Shown piece after piece: positions 44,953 to 52,297 of a stretch of DNA of 64,000 nucleotides. The stretch is from positions 186,001 through 250,000 of the forward strand of contig NZ_VTSR01000011.1 in assembly GCF_008329715.1 (NCBI RefSeq). The letters are read 5' to 3'. Made by a program: the position numbers and the translations under genes. Source of the DNA: Gimesia chilikensis (GTDB lineage: Bacteria > Planctomycetota > Planctomycetia > Planctomycetales > Planctomycetaceae). Under the pieces are notes generated by a model. It did not search any database, was not told the origin of the DNA, and saw only the letters and a program-made list of their open reading frames with translations. The first letter of the stretch is position 1, and the number at the start of each line of letters is the position of its first letter.

Positions 44953-45837
44953 ATGTATAATCCCTTTTTAGAAGCGGATGACGATGCCCGGCAGGATATC
45001 GAACTGGTTGAGCGGGCCAGGAACGGAGACCGTGCTGCGCTGGAAGCCCTGATTCTCAGGCATCAGGCCTGGATTTACAATATCGCGGTACGGATGGTTT
45101 TCCAGCCTCATGATGCCGAAGAAGTCACGCAGGAAGTGCTGCTCAAAGCCATCACGCGGTTGAGCACCTTTGAGGGTAAAAGTCAGTTCCGCACCTGGCT
45201 CTATCGGATCACGGTCAATCATGTTCTGAATATGAAACGTCGTGGTGGTGAAACAGAGCCGCATACTTTTTCCAGTTATGCCGCCGCGATCAACAATATT
45301 CCCGACCTGGATCTCCCGGATCCCAAGACGGTGCCTGTGGAGATCCCCCTGCTGGTAGAAGAGGCGAAAATCGCCTGTATGACCGGCATGCTGCTCTGCC
45401 TGGATCGCCGACAGCGGTTGATTTTCACGCTGGGTGAAATCTTCGGCGTCAGCGACAGAGTGGGCAGCGAAATCATGGAGATGTCAGCCGACAGTTTTCG
45501 GCAGAATCTCTCCCGCGCCCGTCGGGACCTTTACCAGTTCATGCAGAACCAGTGTGGCCTGGTGAATGAAAAGAATCCCTGCCGTTGTTCGAAAAAGACA
45601 AAAGGGTTTATTAACGAGGGGCACGTCGATCCCGAACACCTGTTGTTTGTACCTGAGCATTTCGAACGGATCAATGAAGTCGCCTCCGGCACGGTACGCG
45701 AAATCGAAGATGCCGTCGACCGGCAATATGCGACTCTGCAGCGCAGCTATCCGTTTCTGCAGCCGGACAATCCGGCGCGGTGGCTGCAAGAGATTCTGGA
45801 ACAACCGGGCATCCGCACGGCGTTGCATCTGAACTGA
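44953..45837 (+). CDS. ECF sigma factor with C-terminal Cys-containing extension
   Basis: A 294-residue sigma factor. Region 2 is HQAWIYNIAVRMVFQPHDAEEVTQEVLLKA through GKSQFRTWLYRITVNHVLN; region 4 covers LDRRQRLIFTLGEIFGVSDRV through FRQNLSRARRDL. It has about 100 residues beyond region 4, including QCGLVNEKNPCRCSKKTKGF, a cysteine motif that may bind metal and could act as a built-in regulatory domain; no anti-sigma gene is adjacent. The ATG at 44953 is chosen because the upstream GTG at 44887 falls inside the -10 element. The shared promoter element indicates it drives its own gene and the next one. Confidence 0.9.
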   Translation: MYNPFLEADDDARQDIELVERARNGDRAALEALILRHQAWIYNIAVRMVFQPHDAEEVTQEVLLKAITRLSTFEGKSQFRTWLYRITVNHVLNMKRRGGETEPHTFSSYAAAINNIPDLDLPDPKTVPVEIPLLVEEAKIACMTGMLLCLDRRQRLIFTLGEIFGVSDRVGSEIMEMSADSFRQNLSRARRDLYQFMQNQCGLVNEKNPCRCSKKTKGFINEGHVDPEHLLFVPEHFERINEVASGTVREIEDAVDRQYATLQRSYPFLQPDNPARWLQEILEQPGIRTALHLN

Positions 45838-45853
45838 TTTTTTTCACGATAAC

Positions 45854-45880
45854 TGTCACAGTCGGCTCTCGCATGTGTCT
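45854..45880 (+). promoter_or_regulatory. ECF-type promoter of the SDR gene
   Basis: TGTCACAGTC-N9-ATGTGTCT, identical in both blocks and spacing to the element before the sigma gene at 44866, though the nine spacer bases differ. It starts 17 bp after the sigma stop codon and 74 bp before the SDR start. Confidence 0.75.
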
Positions 45881-45927
45881 CAGTGGTAGAACAGACTCTG
45901 TCACTTCCAGATACACAAGGAGCAAAC

Positions 45928-46683
45928 ATGTTGAAATTACAGGATCAGGTCGCCCTGGTGACCGGGGCTTCCAAAGGCATCGGGGCGGGAATCGCCCGGG
46001 AACTGGCGTCAGCAGGTGCGGTGGTCGTCGTCAATTATGCGACCGACCAGGCTGGTGCGGAAGCCGTGGTTGAGGAGATCATAAAATCGAAAGGGCGCGC
46101 CGTCGCGGTTCAGGGAGATGTGTCAAACGCGGCCGATGCAGCACGCTTATGCAAAGCGGCGCATGCGATTTCGGGGCGGCTCGATATTCTGGTGAATAAC
46201 GCCGGCGTCTATCAGCCGATGCCACTGGAGGAACTGACTGAGGCGGAGTTCCAGCGCGAGTTTACCATTAACGTTCTCGGCCCCCTGCTGATGATTCGTG
46301 AATCGCTGCCGTACTTCAGTTCAGATGGAGGCAATATCATCAACATCGGATCCGGTGCATCCCGGATGTGTCCTCCCGGATTTGCGCTCTATTCCGCCAG
46401 CAAAAGTGCCGTCGATGCGATTACCGGCGTGCTGTCGAAAGAGCTCGCCGGTCGAAAGATTCGGGTCAACTCCGTCAATCCCGGAGCCACACTCAGCGAG
46501 GGAACGCAGGCAGCCGGGCTGTACGGCACAGGAGCCGATTTCGAGAAACAACTGGTGTCCATGACTCCCTTAAACCGAATCGGTACGCCGGAAGACATTG
46601 CCAGGGTGGTGGCGTTTCTCGCGTCGGATGATGCCCGCTGGCTGACCGGCGAGGTCATACTGGCATCGGGTGGATTGCGTTAA
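45928..46683 (+). CDS. Short-chain dehydrogenase/reductase
   Basis: A 251-residue classical [11 protein letters not shown] is the cofactor loop, NNAG follows at about residue 88, and the catalytic Ser-Tyr-Lys set is seen in IGSGAS and [17 protein letters not shown] and [14 protein letters not shown] complete the FabG-like pattern. It uses NAD(P)H; the carbonyl substrate is unknown. AAGGAG lies 7 nt before the ATG at 45928. The shared promoter makes it the likely main target of the sigma factor upstream. Confidence 0.93.
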   Translation: MLKLQDQVALVTGASKGIGAGIARELASAGAVVVVNYATDQAGAEAVVEEIIKSKGRAVAVQGDVSNAADAARLCKAAHAISGRLDILVNNAGVYQPMPLEELTEAEFQREFTINVLGPLLMIRESLPYFSSDGGNIINIGSGASRMCPPGFALYSASKSAVDAITGVLSKELAGRKIRVNSVNPGATLSEGTQAAGLYGTGADFEKQLVSMTPLNRIGTPEDIARVVAFLASDDARWLTGEVILASGGLR

Positions 46684-46748
46684 GCAGGAATGGCATGAGA
46701 CATTTCCTGGAGAGAACTCTTTAACTCACATTAACAAGGATCAGACAG

Positions 46749-47231
46749 ATGAAAACACTTATGGGATTGACCGTGTTGTCCGGTTTGCTGTCGATAGTAA
46801 ACGTAAATAATCTGCAGGCAGAAGAAAAAATAAAACCAGAAGTCAGACAGGCTCTGCAGACGTTTGCCGGTACGTGGCAGATCAAGTCCGTAGAACCCAA
46901 AGGGGCCACGCAAGCTGCCAGGCGACTGGTATTCCGCAAGGATCTGACTTACGCAGCTCTGGACAAAAACGGAAAGGAACTCTGGTCGGGAACCTTCGAT
47001 CTGGACCCGACCGCCAGCCCCGGGATCTGGGATCATCGTTCCTATGAGGCCCGGAAGAAAGGGGGCGATGCACTGGGGATCTATGAACTTGACGGCAACC
47101 AATTGAAGGTCTGTTGTGTTGTGGGAACGTGGAACAACAAACAATGGATGGGCAAACCGCGTCCTACGAAATTTCAATTACCGATGGCTGATGTCGTGCT
47201 GCTGCTGGAACGCGTCACGACGGCGCCTTAG
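46749..47231 (+). CDS. Exported TIGR03067-type protein
   Basis: A 160-residue protein with a signal peptide (about 1-24, LQAEE). The mature part has the TIGR03067 pattern: [15 protein letters not shown] near the start, a central [13 protein letters not shown] and the late [13 protein letters not shown]. This is a lipocalin-like small domain expanded in planctomycetes; its function is unknown. It lies 65 bp after the SDR gene and may be read from the same ECF promoter. AAGGA precedes the ATG. Confidence 0.85.
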   Translation: MKTLMGLTVLSGLLSIVNVNNLQAEEKIKPEVRQALQTFAGTWQIKSVEPKGATQAARRLVFRKDLTYAALDKNGKELWSGTFDLDPTASPGIWDHRSYEARKKGGDALGIYELDGNQLKVCCVVGTWNNKQWMGKPRPTKFQLPMADVVLLLERVTTAP

Positions 47232-47488
47232 TTTCAGGCTGGTTTCACTCTACAGAATGCTATCTCTTATTCGGTTGCTGCTGTCCGCCTGACAGCCTGC
47301 AACCGAATTCCCATTTCCCGATTTCCTGACCAGGCGAGCGTTTTGCAATCGGGACTGAGTTTTCGAAACAGACAGCAAGCAGGTGTCCGGGCTTTTCCTT
47401 TTGACTGACACTGTCTATCAGTATATGCTATTGGGGAGTTTTCCGATACTGCAGTGAGGGATGGTTATTGCGAAAGGACTTTGCGGGG

Positions 47489-47803
47489 ATGTCGAAACGC
47501 CGGAAATCCAGGGTTTCCCAATGCATGGCAGGTACTGTCCTGTTTCTGCTGCTGGCTTATCTGTTAAGCGTCGGTCCTGTGCTTACCCTAACGGTCAGGT
47601 TTCAGGAATCGGGATACACGCCCCGCTCGATTTGTGAGATTCGCCCCTGGTGGTCTCATTTTGAATTGTGTGCAGGTCGGAAATACGAATACGCAGATCG
47701 CCTGGAGCGATTTTACTCTCCTTTAATCTGGTGTGCCGAGAATAACGACTTGTTTAAAAGTGGAACTGATCGCTACATCAGCCTATTCAATCGTGGAGAT
47801 TGA
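47489..47803 (+). CDS. Small membrane protein with LSVGP motif, paralogue 3
   Basis: A 104-residue protein. With the ATG at 47489, YLLSVGP falls at residues 24-30, exactly as in the copies at 20905 and 31947, and ERFYSPLIW matches the second motif. AAAGGA lies 11 nt upstream and a GGGG run touches the ATG. A TTG at 47468 is an alternative start but would break the alignment. Function unknown. Confidence 0.7.
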   Translation: MSKRRKSRVSQCMAGTVLFLLLAYLLSVGPVLTLTVRFQESGYTPRSICEIRPWWSHFELCAGRKYEYADRLERFYSPLIWCAENNDLFKSGTDRYISLFNRGD

Positions 47804-47939
47804 ATACTGCCTGTCGTCGGATCAAGTAATGTTTCACTCGGTCATTCTGTCGTAGAGCTCCGTGATTCGACACTGCCAGTTCTGATGAATGACTCCCGCA
47901 AACATCTCGGCACGTGGTTTGCTTTGGGATTGAGATTTG

Positions 47940-47960
47940 AGTTCACCGCCGGGGTGAACT
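47940..47960. promoter_or_regulatory. Dyad upstream of the copper-storage gene
   Basis: AGTTCACC-GCCGG-GGTGAACT, an 8-bp perfect dyad ending 34 bp before the start codon. It could be a MerR- or CsoR-type metal operator, or a leader hairpin; no adjacent regulator gene supports a choice. Confidence 0.4.
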
Positions 47961-47994
47961 TGTACCAGGTCCTGATTCAACTGGAGGAATTCTA

Positions 47995-48333
47995 ATGACC
48001 CACGAAAAATATGCGTCTTGTATTGAAGCCTGTATCAAATGCGCCCAGGCCTGTGAACATTGTGCCGACTCCTGCCTGAGCGAGCAGAATGTCCAGAACA
48101 TGGCTGAGTGCGTTCGTCTCGACCGGGACTGTGCTGAGCTCTGCTGGACGGCTGCGGCACTGATGAGTCGTGGCTCACAGTTCGTTGCGGGTATCTGCGG
48201 GCTCTGTGCTGAGGCTTGCGACGCTTGTGGAACGGAATGTGGACAGCACGAAGCCGAGCACTGTCAGAGCTGTGCTGAAGCATGCCGACAGTGTGCTGAG
48301 GAATGTCGTCAACTGGCGGGTGCCGCTGTTTAA
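47995..48333 (+). CDS. Four-helix-bundle copper-storage protein (Csp/DUF326-like)
   Basis: A 112-residue protein with 19 cysteines spaced mostly as C-x2-C and C-x3-C along predicted helices (for example CIKCAQACEHCADSC and CQSCAEACRQCAEEC). This is the pattern of cytosolic Csp3-type proteins, which hold many Cu(I) ions inside a four-helix bundle. There is no signal peptide, so it should stay in the cytoplasm. GGAGGA lies before the ATG. No copper ATPase is adjacent. Its role in metal buffering is taken from the family. Confidence 0.92.
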   Translation: MTHEKYASCIEACIKCAQACEHCADSCLSEQNVQNMAECVRLDRDCAELCWTAAALMSRGSQFVAGICGLCAEACDACGTECGQHEAEHCQSCAEACRQCAEECRQLAGAAV

Positions 48334-48355
48334 TTTTGGCTGGGAGAGAAGCGTT

Positions 48356-48378
48356 CCCTGGTCGCCGATTGACCAGGG
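48356..48378 (+). terminator. Hairpin after the copper-storage gene
   Basis: CCCTGGTC-GCCGATT-GACCAGGG, an 8-bp stem starting 23 bases after the stop codon. It lacks a T-run, so termination is tentative. Confidence 0.45.
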
Positions 48379-48679
48379 TGCGCTCTACGCTGACAGCACG
48401 ATTCGCAAACTCTCTTAAACCGTGTTTTATCCCACGTCGTAAATTGCGGGTGTCAGATTGTCTCCCGCAGGCGGCAGACTGACGTTCTTTGATTCTGTCT
48501 GTCTGAATCTACGATATTCAGGAAAAATGGCAACAATATTTCTTCGGGTGTCGATCATGGGAAACACATTTCAGGAGTGTGCCTTACGCGTTACTCTGTC
48601 TAATCGATCGAAGAAAAGATTGACAACCTGTTTCAATGGATTATGATCCGCTTGCGAGAAAGCACTAGCATGGCCTCCA

Positions 48680-48717
48680 GAAACAGCCCCGGCAGCAGGA
48701 TATGCCGGGGCTGTTTC
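48680..48717. terminator. Strong 15-bp hairpin, terminator-like
   Basis: GAAACAGCCCCGGCA and TGCCGGGGCTGTTTC pair perfectly over 15 bp with an 8-base loop. Only a short T/A run follows. No annotated gene ends immediately before it. Confidence 0.55.
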
Positions 48718-48797
48718 ACTTTATCGTGTCAGAGTCCCTGAGGAATTATTTGAGAAGACTTCTAGAGCTTTCGGTGCCCTGCGGCTAGACTACGAGG

Positions 48798-49142
48798 ATG
48801 AAACAGAATCTGCTGACGAATGAGAGGTTTTACCTGACGCTGGTGACGATCGCCGCGGTGATCCTGTTCGTCGTCAGCCTGACTGTGGAGACAAAGGCGT
48901 TACCGCCAGAAGCTTCACTGTTTTTTCCGGGGATCGCCCTGTTCTGTCTGGGTGAACTGCTCAATGGCCGGGGCGGCGCGGCAACCAGGAAAACGACGGC
49001 GGGCTGCCTGTTCAACCTGATCGGGTTCCTGCTGATTGTAAGTGGTGCCTGGCTGATGTTCTTTCCCTCACGCCCGATTGAGAAACCGCCCGAGGAGAGT
49101 GTGTCATGCCTGATAATTCGAGAAGGTACATACGGCAGATAA
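48798..49142 (+). CDS. Small integral membrane protein, unknown
   Basis: A 114-residue protein with three hydrophobic helices (about 11-28, 40-54, 68-90). GAGG directly abuts the ATG, which is closer than usual and makes the start uncertain. No family is recognised. Confidence 0.5.
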   Translation: MKQNLLTNERFYLTLVTIAAVILFVVSLTVETKALPPEASLFFPGIALFCLGELLNGRGGAATRKTTAGCLFNLIGFLLIVSGAWLMFFPSRPIEKPPEESVSCLIIREGTYGR

Positions 49143-49218
49143 TTTTAGCTGTCTGAGCGTTCTAACCTTCGGATTCCTGTCTGCGTCTCAACTGCAAACA
49201 GAGTTGCCTGCGAGAGCG

Positions 49219-49611
49219 TCATGGTTCGCTGTTTGAAATGGGAGGCTCTAATTCGAGTTCTATCAATCGAAACTCAGCCGGATCGATCTGAATCGGTACG
49301 GGATTGATAAAAATCATGGGTTTCCGATCAGGGATGATTATCTGGGGCTCCACGTTTTCCAGGTCTTTGATGACCTCAAAAATCTGATCGGGATCGATCT
49401 CCTCCCAGTCTGCGTCCCAGGGATCATTGGGTAAACCATGCAGATCAACGATGTCAGGAATCATGTCGAAGGTCAGCCCCGCAGGTTCGCCCGTTGGTAA
49501 CGGCATGACGTGGGGAACCGGTACGAACTGGGAAGCTGGCGGATCGTCATTTCGTACGTGACCGGGTCCGGCGGAGCAGAGTAACAGATTTATGATGATG
49601 AGTGTTTGCAT
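49219..49611 (-). CDS. Exported acidic, proline-rich small protein
   Basis: A 130-residue protein starting with MQTLIIINLLLCSAG, a signal peptide or lipoprotein-like leader. The mature part is rich in Pro, Ile and acidic residues with no cysteines and no recognised domain (for example DIVDLHGLP, IIIPDRKPMIFINPVPIQI). The ATG at 49611 is chosen so that the leader is N-terminal; a start at 49716 would place 35 residues before it. Confidence 0.5.
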   Translation of the reverse strand: MQTLIIINLLLCSAGPGHVRNDDPPASQFVPVPHVMPLPTGEPAGLTFDMIPDIVDLHGLPNDPWDADWEEIDPDQIFEVIKDLENVEPQIIIPDRKPMIFINPVPIQIDPAEFRLIELELEPPISNSEP

Positions 49612-50341
49612 ACACGTTAGAGTTCTGCAGCGGTCGGGGAGTTCCCGAATTTTTATTTTTTTCCCGCCAGGCAGTGATCGATCTTCAGCTTGGTGGTTGT
49701 GGGACGATCCGTACAATTGGTGGATTGGTTTTTAAGAAGCATGCAGGATGTTTTTCTACCATTACCGGCGGTTAGCGCCTTGCCGCTCATTTATTCGAAG
49801 GTGTTTTCAAGTGGGTACTGATTTTGTGGAAGGGCGTGGGGAGGTCAAGAGGATGTTGCGAAATTCTGCTGCTGAATCTGCTCTGATGTTCCCTGAGTTG
49901 TTGTTGAGATGTACTTCAAATGCCCTGAGTGTGCTGCGAAATGCTTTGAAAATGTACGAGACATGTGGCACTGGTTCTGAGTGTTCTGGTGAAAACCTTC
50001 AAAAATCGACGCCGATTCAGGTGCTGCTGACTCACTGGTGGAACAGGTTCCGGTGCACGCATCGTCCGCCTCGCGCGCGAAGCAGAATTTCACAAAATAC
50101 GGATCGGGAACTGCGAATCAAGTTCAATTTATTCAGTGAGGTTCACCAGAGTGCACCGGTATAAAATACGAAGTAGTCAACACGCTGGTCTATTCGAATG
50201 AGGCCCCGATCAGAAATGGTGATTCTCATATATGAATTTTGTATAAACGTGGGAGTCGCTACCTTGTCTCGACAGAAACGATCCCGACAATTGAGGTCTG
50301 AATTTGACACTTCGACTGAACCTGAAAAACGAGACCTGACT
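49612..50341. other. Long region without a convincing gene
   Basis: About 730 bases between divergent genes. Frames at 49748-50164 (138 codons) and an N-terminal extension of the nuclease gene from 50198 are open, but they have unlikely compositions and no ribosome site. No RNA or strong repeat is seen. Confidence 0.5.
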
Positions 50342-51334
50342 GTGAAACGATTTGCGCTACTGACTGTATTTGTACTGTTCCTGACCGTAACAGTTCGACC
50401 GACCCAGGCCTGGAATTATGCGGGGCATCGGATCATCGCTGCGATCGCCTGGGATCAACTGACGCCGGAACGGCGGATGGAACTCGTGCAGTTGCTCAAA
50501 CAGCATCCCCGGTTTGAGCAGGATTTTCAGTCGCGGATGCCTCAGATCATCAAGGATGCGACGCCGGAAATTCAGGCTCGCTGGCTGTTCATGCGGGCGG
50601 CGACCTGGCCGGATATTGCCCGGAGTTTCAAGGATGCGGACCGCGAGAAATATCATCATGGGACCTGGCATTACATCAACCAGCCAATTTACCTGGATGA
50701 AGCTTCAAAAAACGCGTTGAGTAAGCAGCTCTCGGCGAACGTGGCGACGTCGATCAAAGCGGGAGACGATGTGCTGGGGTTCAATATTATTCAGGCCCTG
50801 GAATATTGTGTGGCGCAACTGAAAGACCCGCGTGTGAGCCAGGCGGATAAAGCCGTCTACTTCTGCTGGGTGATGCACCTGGTGGGAGACAGTCATCAGC
50901 CGCTGCATTCTTCGGCCCTGTTCAGCCGACGTATGTTTCCTGAGGGAGACCGGGGAGGCAATGATATTCGAATTGCGAAATCGAATCTGCATTCCCAGTG
51001 GGACGGCCTGCTGGGGAACAGCTTCAAGGATTCGGAGATTGTCGGCCAGGCGGTGGGGATCGAACGGGACCCCGCGAATAAGCGGCTCGGCGAGAGCGCT
51101 GCCAGGGATTTGAATTATGTGACTTGGATCAACGAAAGTCACGAACTGGCTCGGGAGAAAGGATACAGCGAGGAAATACTGGAAGCAGCTCGCGTGAGTG
51201 AAGCTGAGGGTGGGAAGTTTCAGAAACTGTCTTCACTGCCTCAGAGTTATTATCGGCAGGCAGGTTCGATCGCGGTCAAGCGGGCGGCCCAGGCTGGCTG
51301 GCGACTGGCGGCAGTATTGGAGAGTATGAGGTGA
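50342..51334 (+). CDS. Secreted S1/P1-type nuclease
   Basis: A 330-residue protein. The GTG start gives a signal peptide ending PTQA, so the mature protein begins with WNYAGH; the N-terminal Trp is the zinc ligand of the S1/P1 family. Other ligands are visible in GHRIIA, the HGTWHYIN segment, MHLVGDSHQPLH and GNDI followed by NLHSQWD. The trinuclear zinc site cleaves single-stranded DNA and RNA and removes 3' phosphates outside the cell. A longer open frame from 50198 would bury the signal peptide, so it is not chosen. It probably scavenges phosphate or nucleotides. Confidence 0.88.
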   Translation: MKRFALLTVFVLFLTVTVRPTQAWNYAGHRIIAAIAWDQLTPERRMELVQLLKQHPRFEQDFQSRMPQIIKDATPEIQARWLFMRAATWPDIARSFKDADREKYHHGTWHYINQPIYLDEASKNALSKQLSANVATSIKAGDDVLGFNIIQALEYCVAQLKDPRVSQADKAVYFCWVMHLVGDSHQPLHSSALFSRRMFPEGDRGGNDIRIAKSNLHSQWDGLLGNSFKDSEIVGQAVGIERDPANKRLGESAARDLNYVTWINESHELAREKGYSEEILEAARVSEAEGGKFQKLSSLPQSYYRQAGSIAVKRAAQAGWRLAAVLESMR

Positions 51335-51369
51335 AGTTGAGTGACCCAGAGCGACGGAATTCGCGATCT

Positions 51370-51738
51370 TCACTTATTCGGATTCAAATAGTGGAAGTAG
51401 AAGAAAACCAGCGACAGGAAAGATATCATCAGGAGCAGGTTAAGGCCTATCAAAACCAACAGGAGCGTGCGACGTTTCGGATAGGGACCATCTGGAATTT
51501 TTTTGGCATCAAGATCTGTCAGGCACCCACAATTGCGACAGCGATAGCCGCCCTGTTTCCACTGTTGAATGGTTTTTGAGACAGGATGTTGAAAGGGAAA
51601 CAAAGGAGTCCCGCAGGACGGACAGCATTTCCCCTGGGCTTGTTTGATCTTATAGATAATATAAGCAATCAAAGGGGAGAGTAACATCAGCAGTATCAAC
51701 AGTCTCAGGAGGATAAAAATAATTTCTCTTAAGAGCAT
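51370..51738 (-). CDS. Membrane-flanked zinc-ribbon protein, copy 1
   Basis: A 122-residue protein. Hydrophobic helices at about 5-30 and 92-114 flank a central zinc ribbon CCPSCGTPLFP and YRCRNCGC, joined by QWKQGGYRC. The gene 50 bp upstream encodes the same layout. Function unknown. Confidence 0.65.
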   Translation of the reverse strand: MLLREIIFILLRLLILLMLLSPLIAYIIYKIKQAQGKCCPSCGTPLFPFQHPVSKTIQQWKQGGYRCRNCGCLTDLDAKKIPDGPYPKRRTLLLVLIGLNLLLMISFLSLVFFYFHYLNPNK

Positions 51739-51788
51739 CGTTAGTTTCTGTTCTTTCTTCGTGCGACATGTATCAGTGACATCGTTGA

Positions 51789-52124
51789 TCAGTTACGGAT
51801 CAGGAGCATCATTAGGGGAATACAGGTCAGCAGCAGGGAGATCACGATACAGAACACAAACAGGCCCAACCCAAGCAGTAAGGTTCTTTGTTCGGGGAGA
51901 GTACTGGCTGCGACCTGCCTGCCCTTGAGATCTGTTTCGCAACCACAGTTCGAACAGCGATACCCGCCGACAAGCCACTGACGCCGGGTCTTGGTGAAGG
52001 GAGACTGGATAACCGGCATGGGGCGGTGACAGGCGGGGCAGTTTTTACCACGTCCGAGGAGAAACAGGAATGCAAAGAAGAACAGAAAGGGGATGAGAGG
52101 TATCAGCGTTAAAGTGAAATCCAT
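51789..52124 (-). CDS. Membrane-flanked zinc-ribbon protein, copy 2
   Basis: A 111-residue protein with helices at about 5-24 and 83-108 around NCPACHRPMPV and YRCSNCGC. QWLVGGYRCSNCGCETDL aligns with QWKQGGYRCRNCGCLTDL of copy 1, and RRTLLL/QRTLLL follows in both. The two genes are a tandem duplication. Confidence 0.65.
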   Translation of the reverse strand: MDFTLTLIPLIPFLFFFAFLFLLGRGKNCPACHRPMPVIQSPFTKTRRQWLVGGYRCSNCGCETDLKGRQVAASTLPEQRTLLLGLGLFVFCIVISLLLTCIPLMMLLIRN

Positions 52125-52297
52125 GGCTCATCTCCTGTGATTGTTCCCGTTTCCGTGTCTAATAAATACAGGCTCTTTAATGGAGTATAACGGACAGGCG
52201 TTTGAATTAGATCAGGGATTAATGCCTTAAATGTTCATATTTTTATTTTTAACAGCACAAAGGGATAATAAATCTTCATCGACTTGTTGAATTTGCA

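Larger units (their letters stand above)
48334..48797. other. Intergenic region with two hairpins
   Basis: About 464 bases. It contains the hairpins at 48356-48378 and 48680-48717. A 62-codon frame at 48458-48646 has no clear ribosome site or family, so no gene is called; a small RNA ending at the second hairpin is possible. Confidence 0.5.

Noticed and set aside
48458-48646. 62-codon frame before the strong hairpin
   Set aside because: No convincing start signal; a non-coding RNA is equally possible.
49748-50164. 138-codon frame
   Set aside because: Arg/Cys-rich composition typical of a random frame and no ribosome site.
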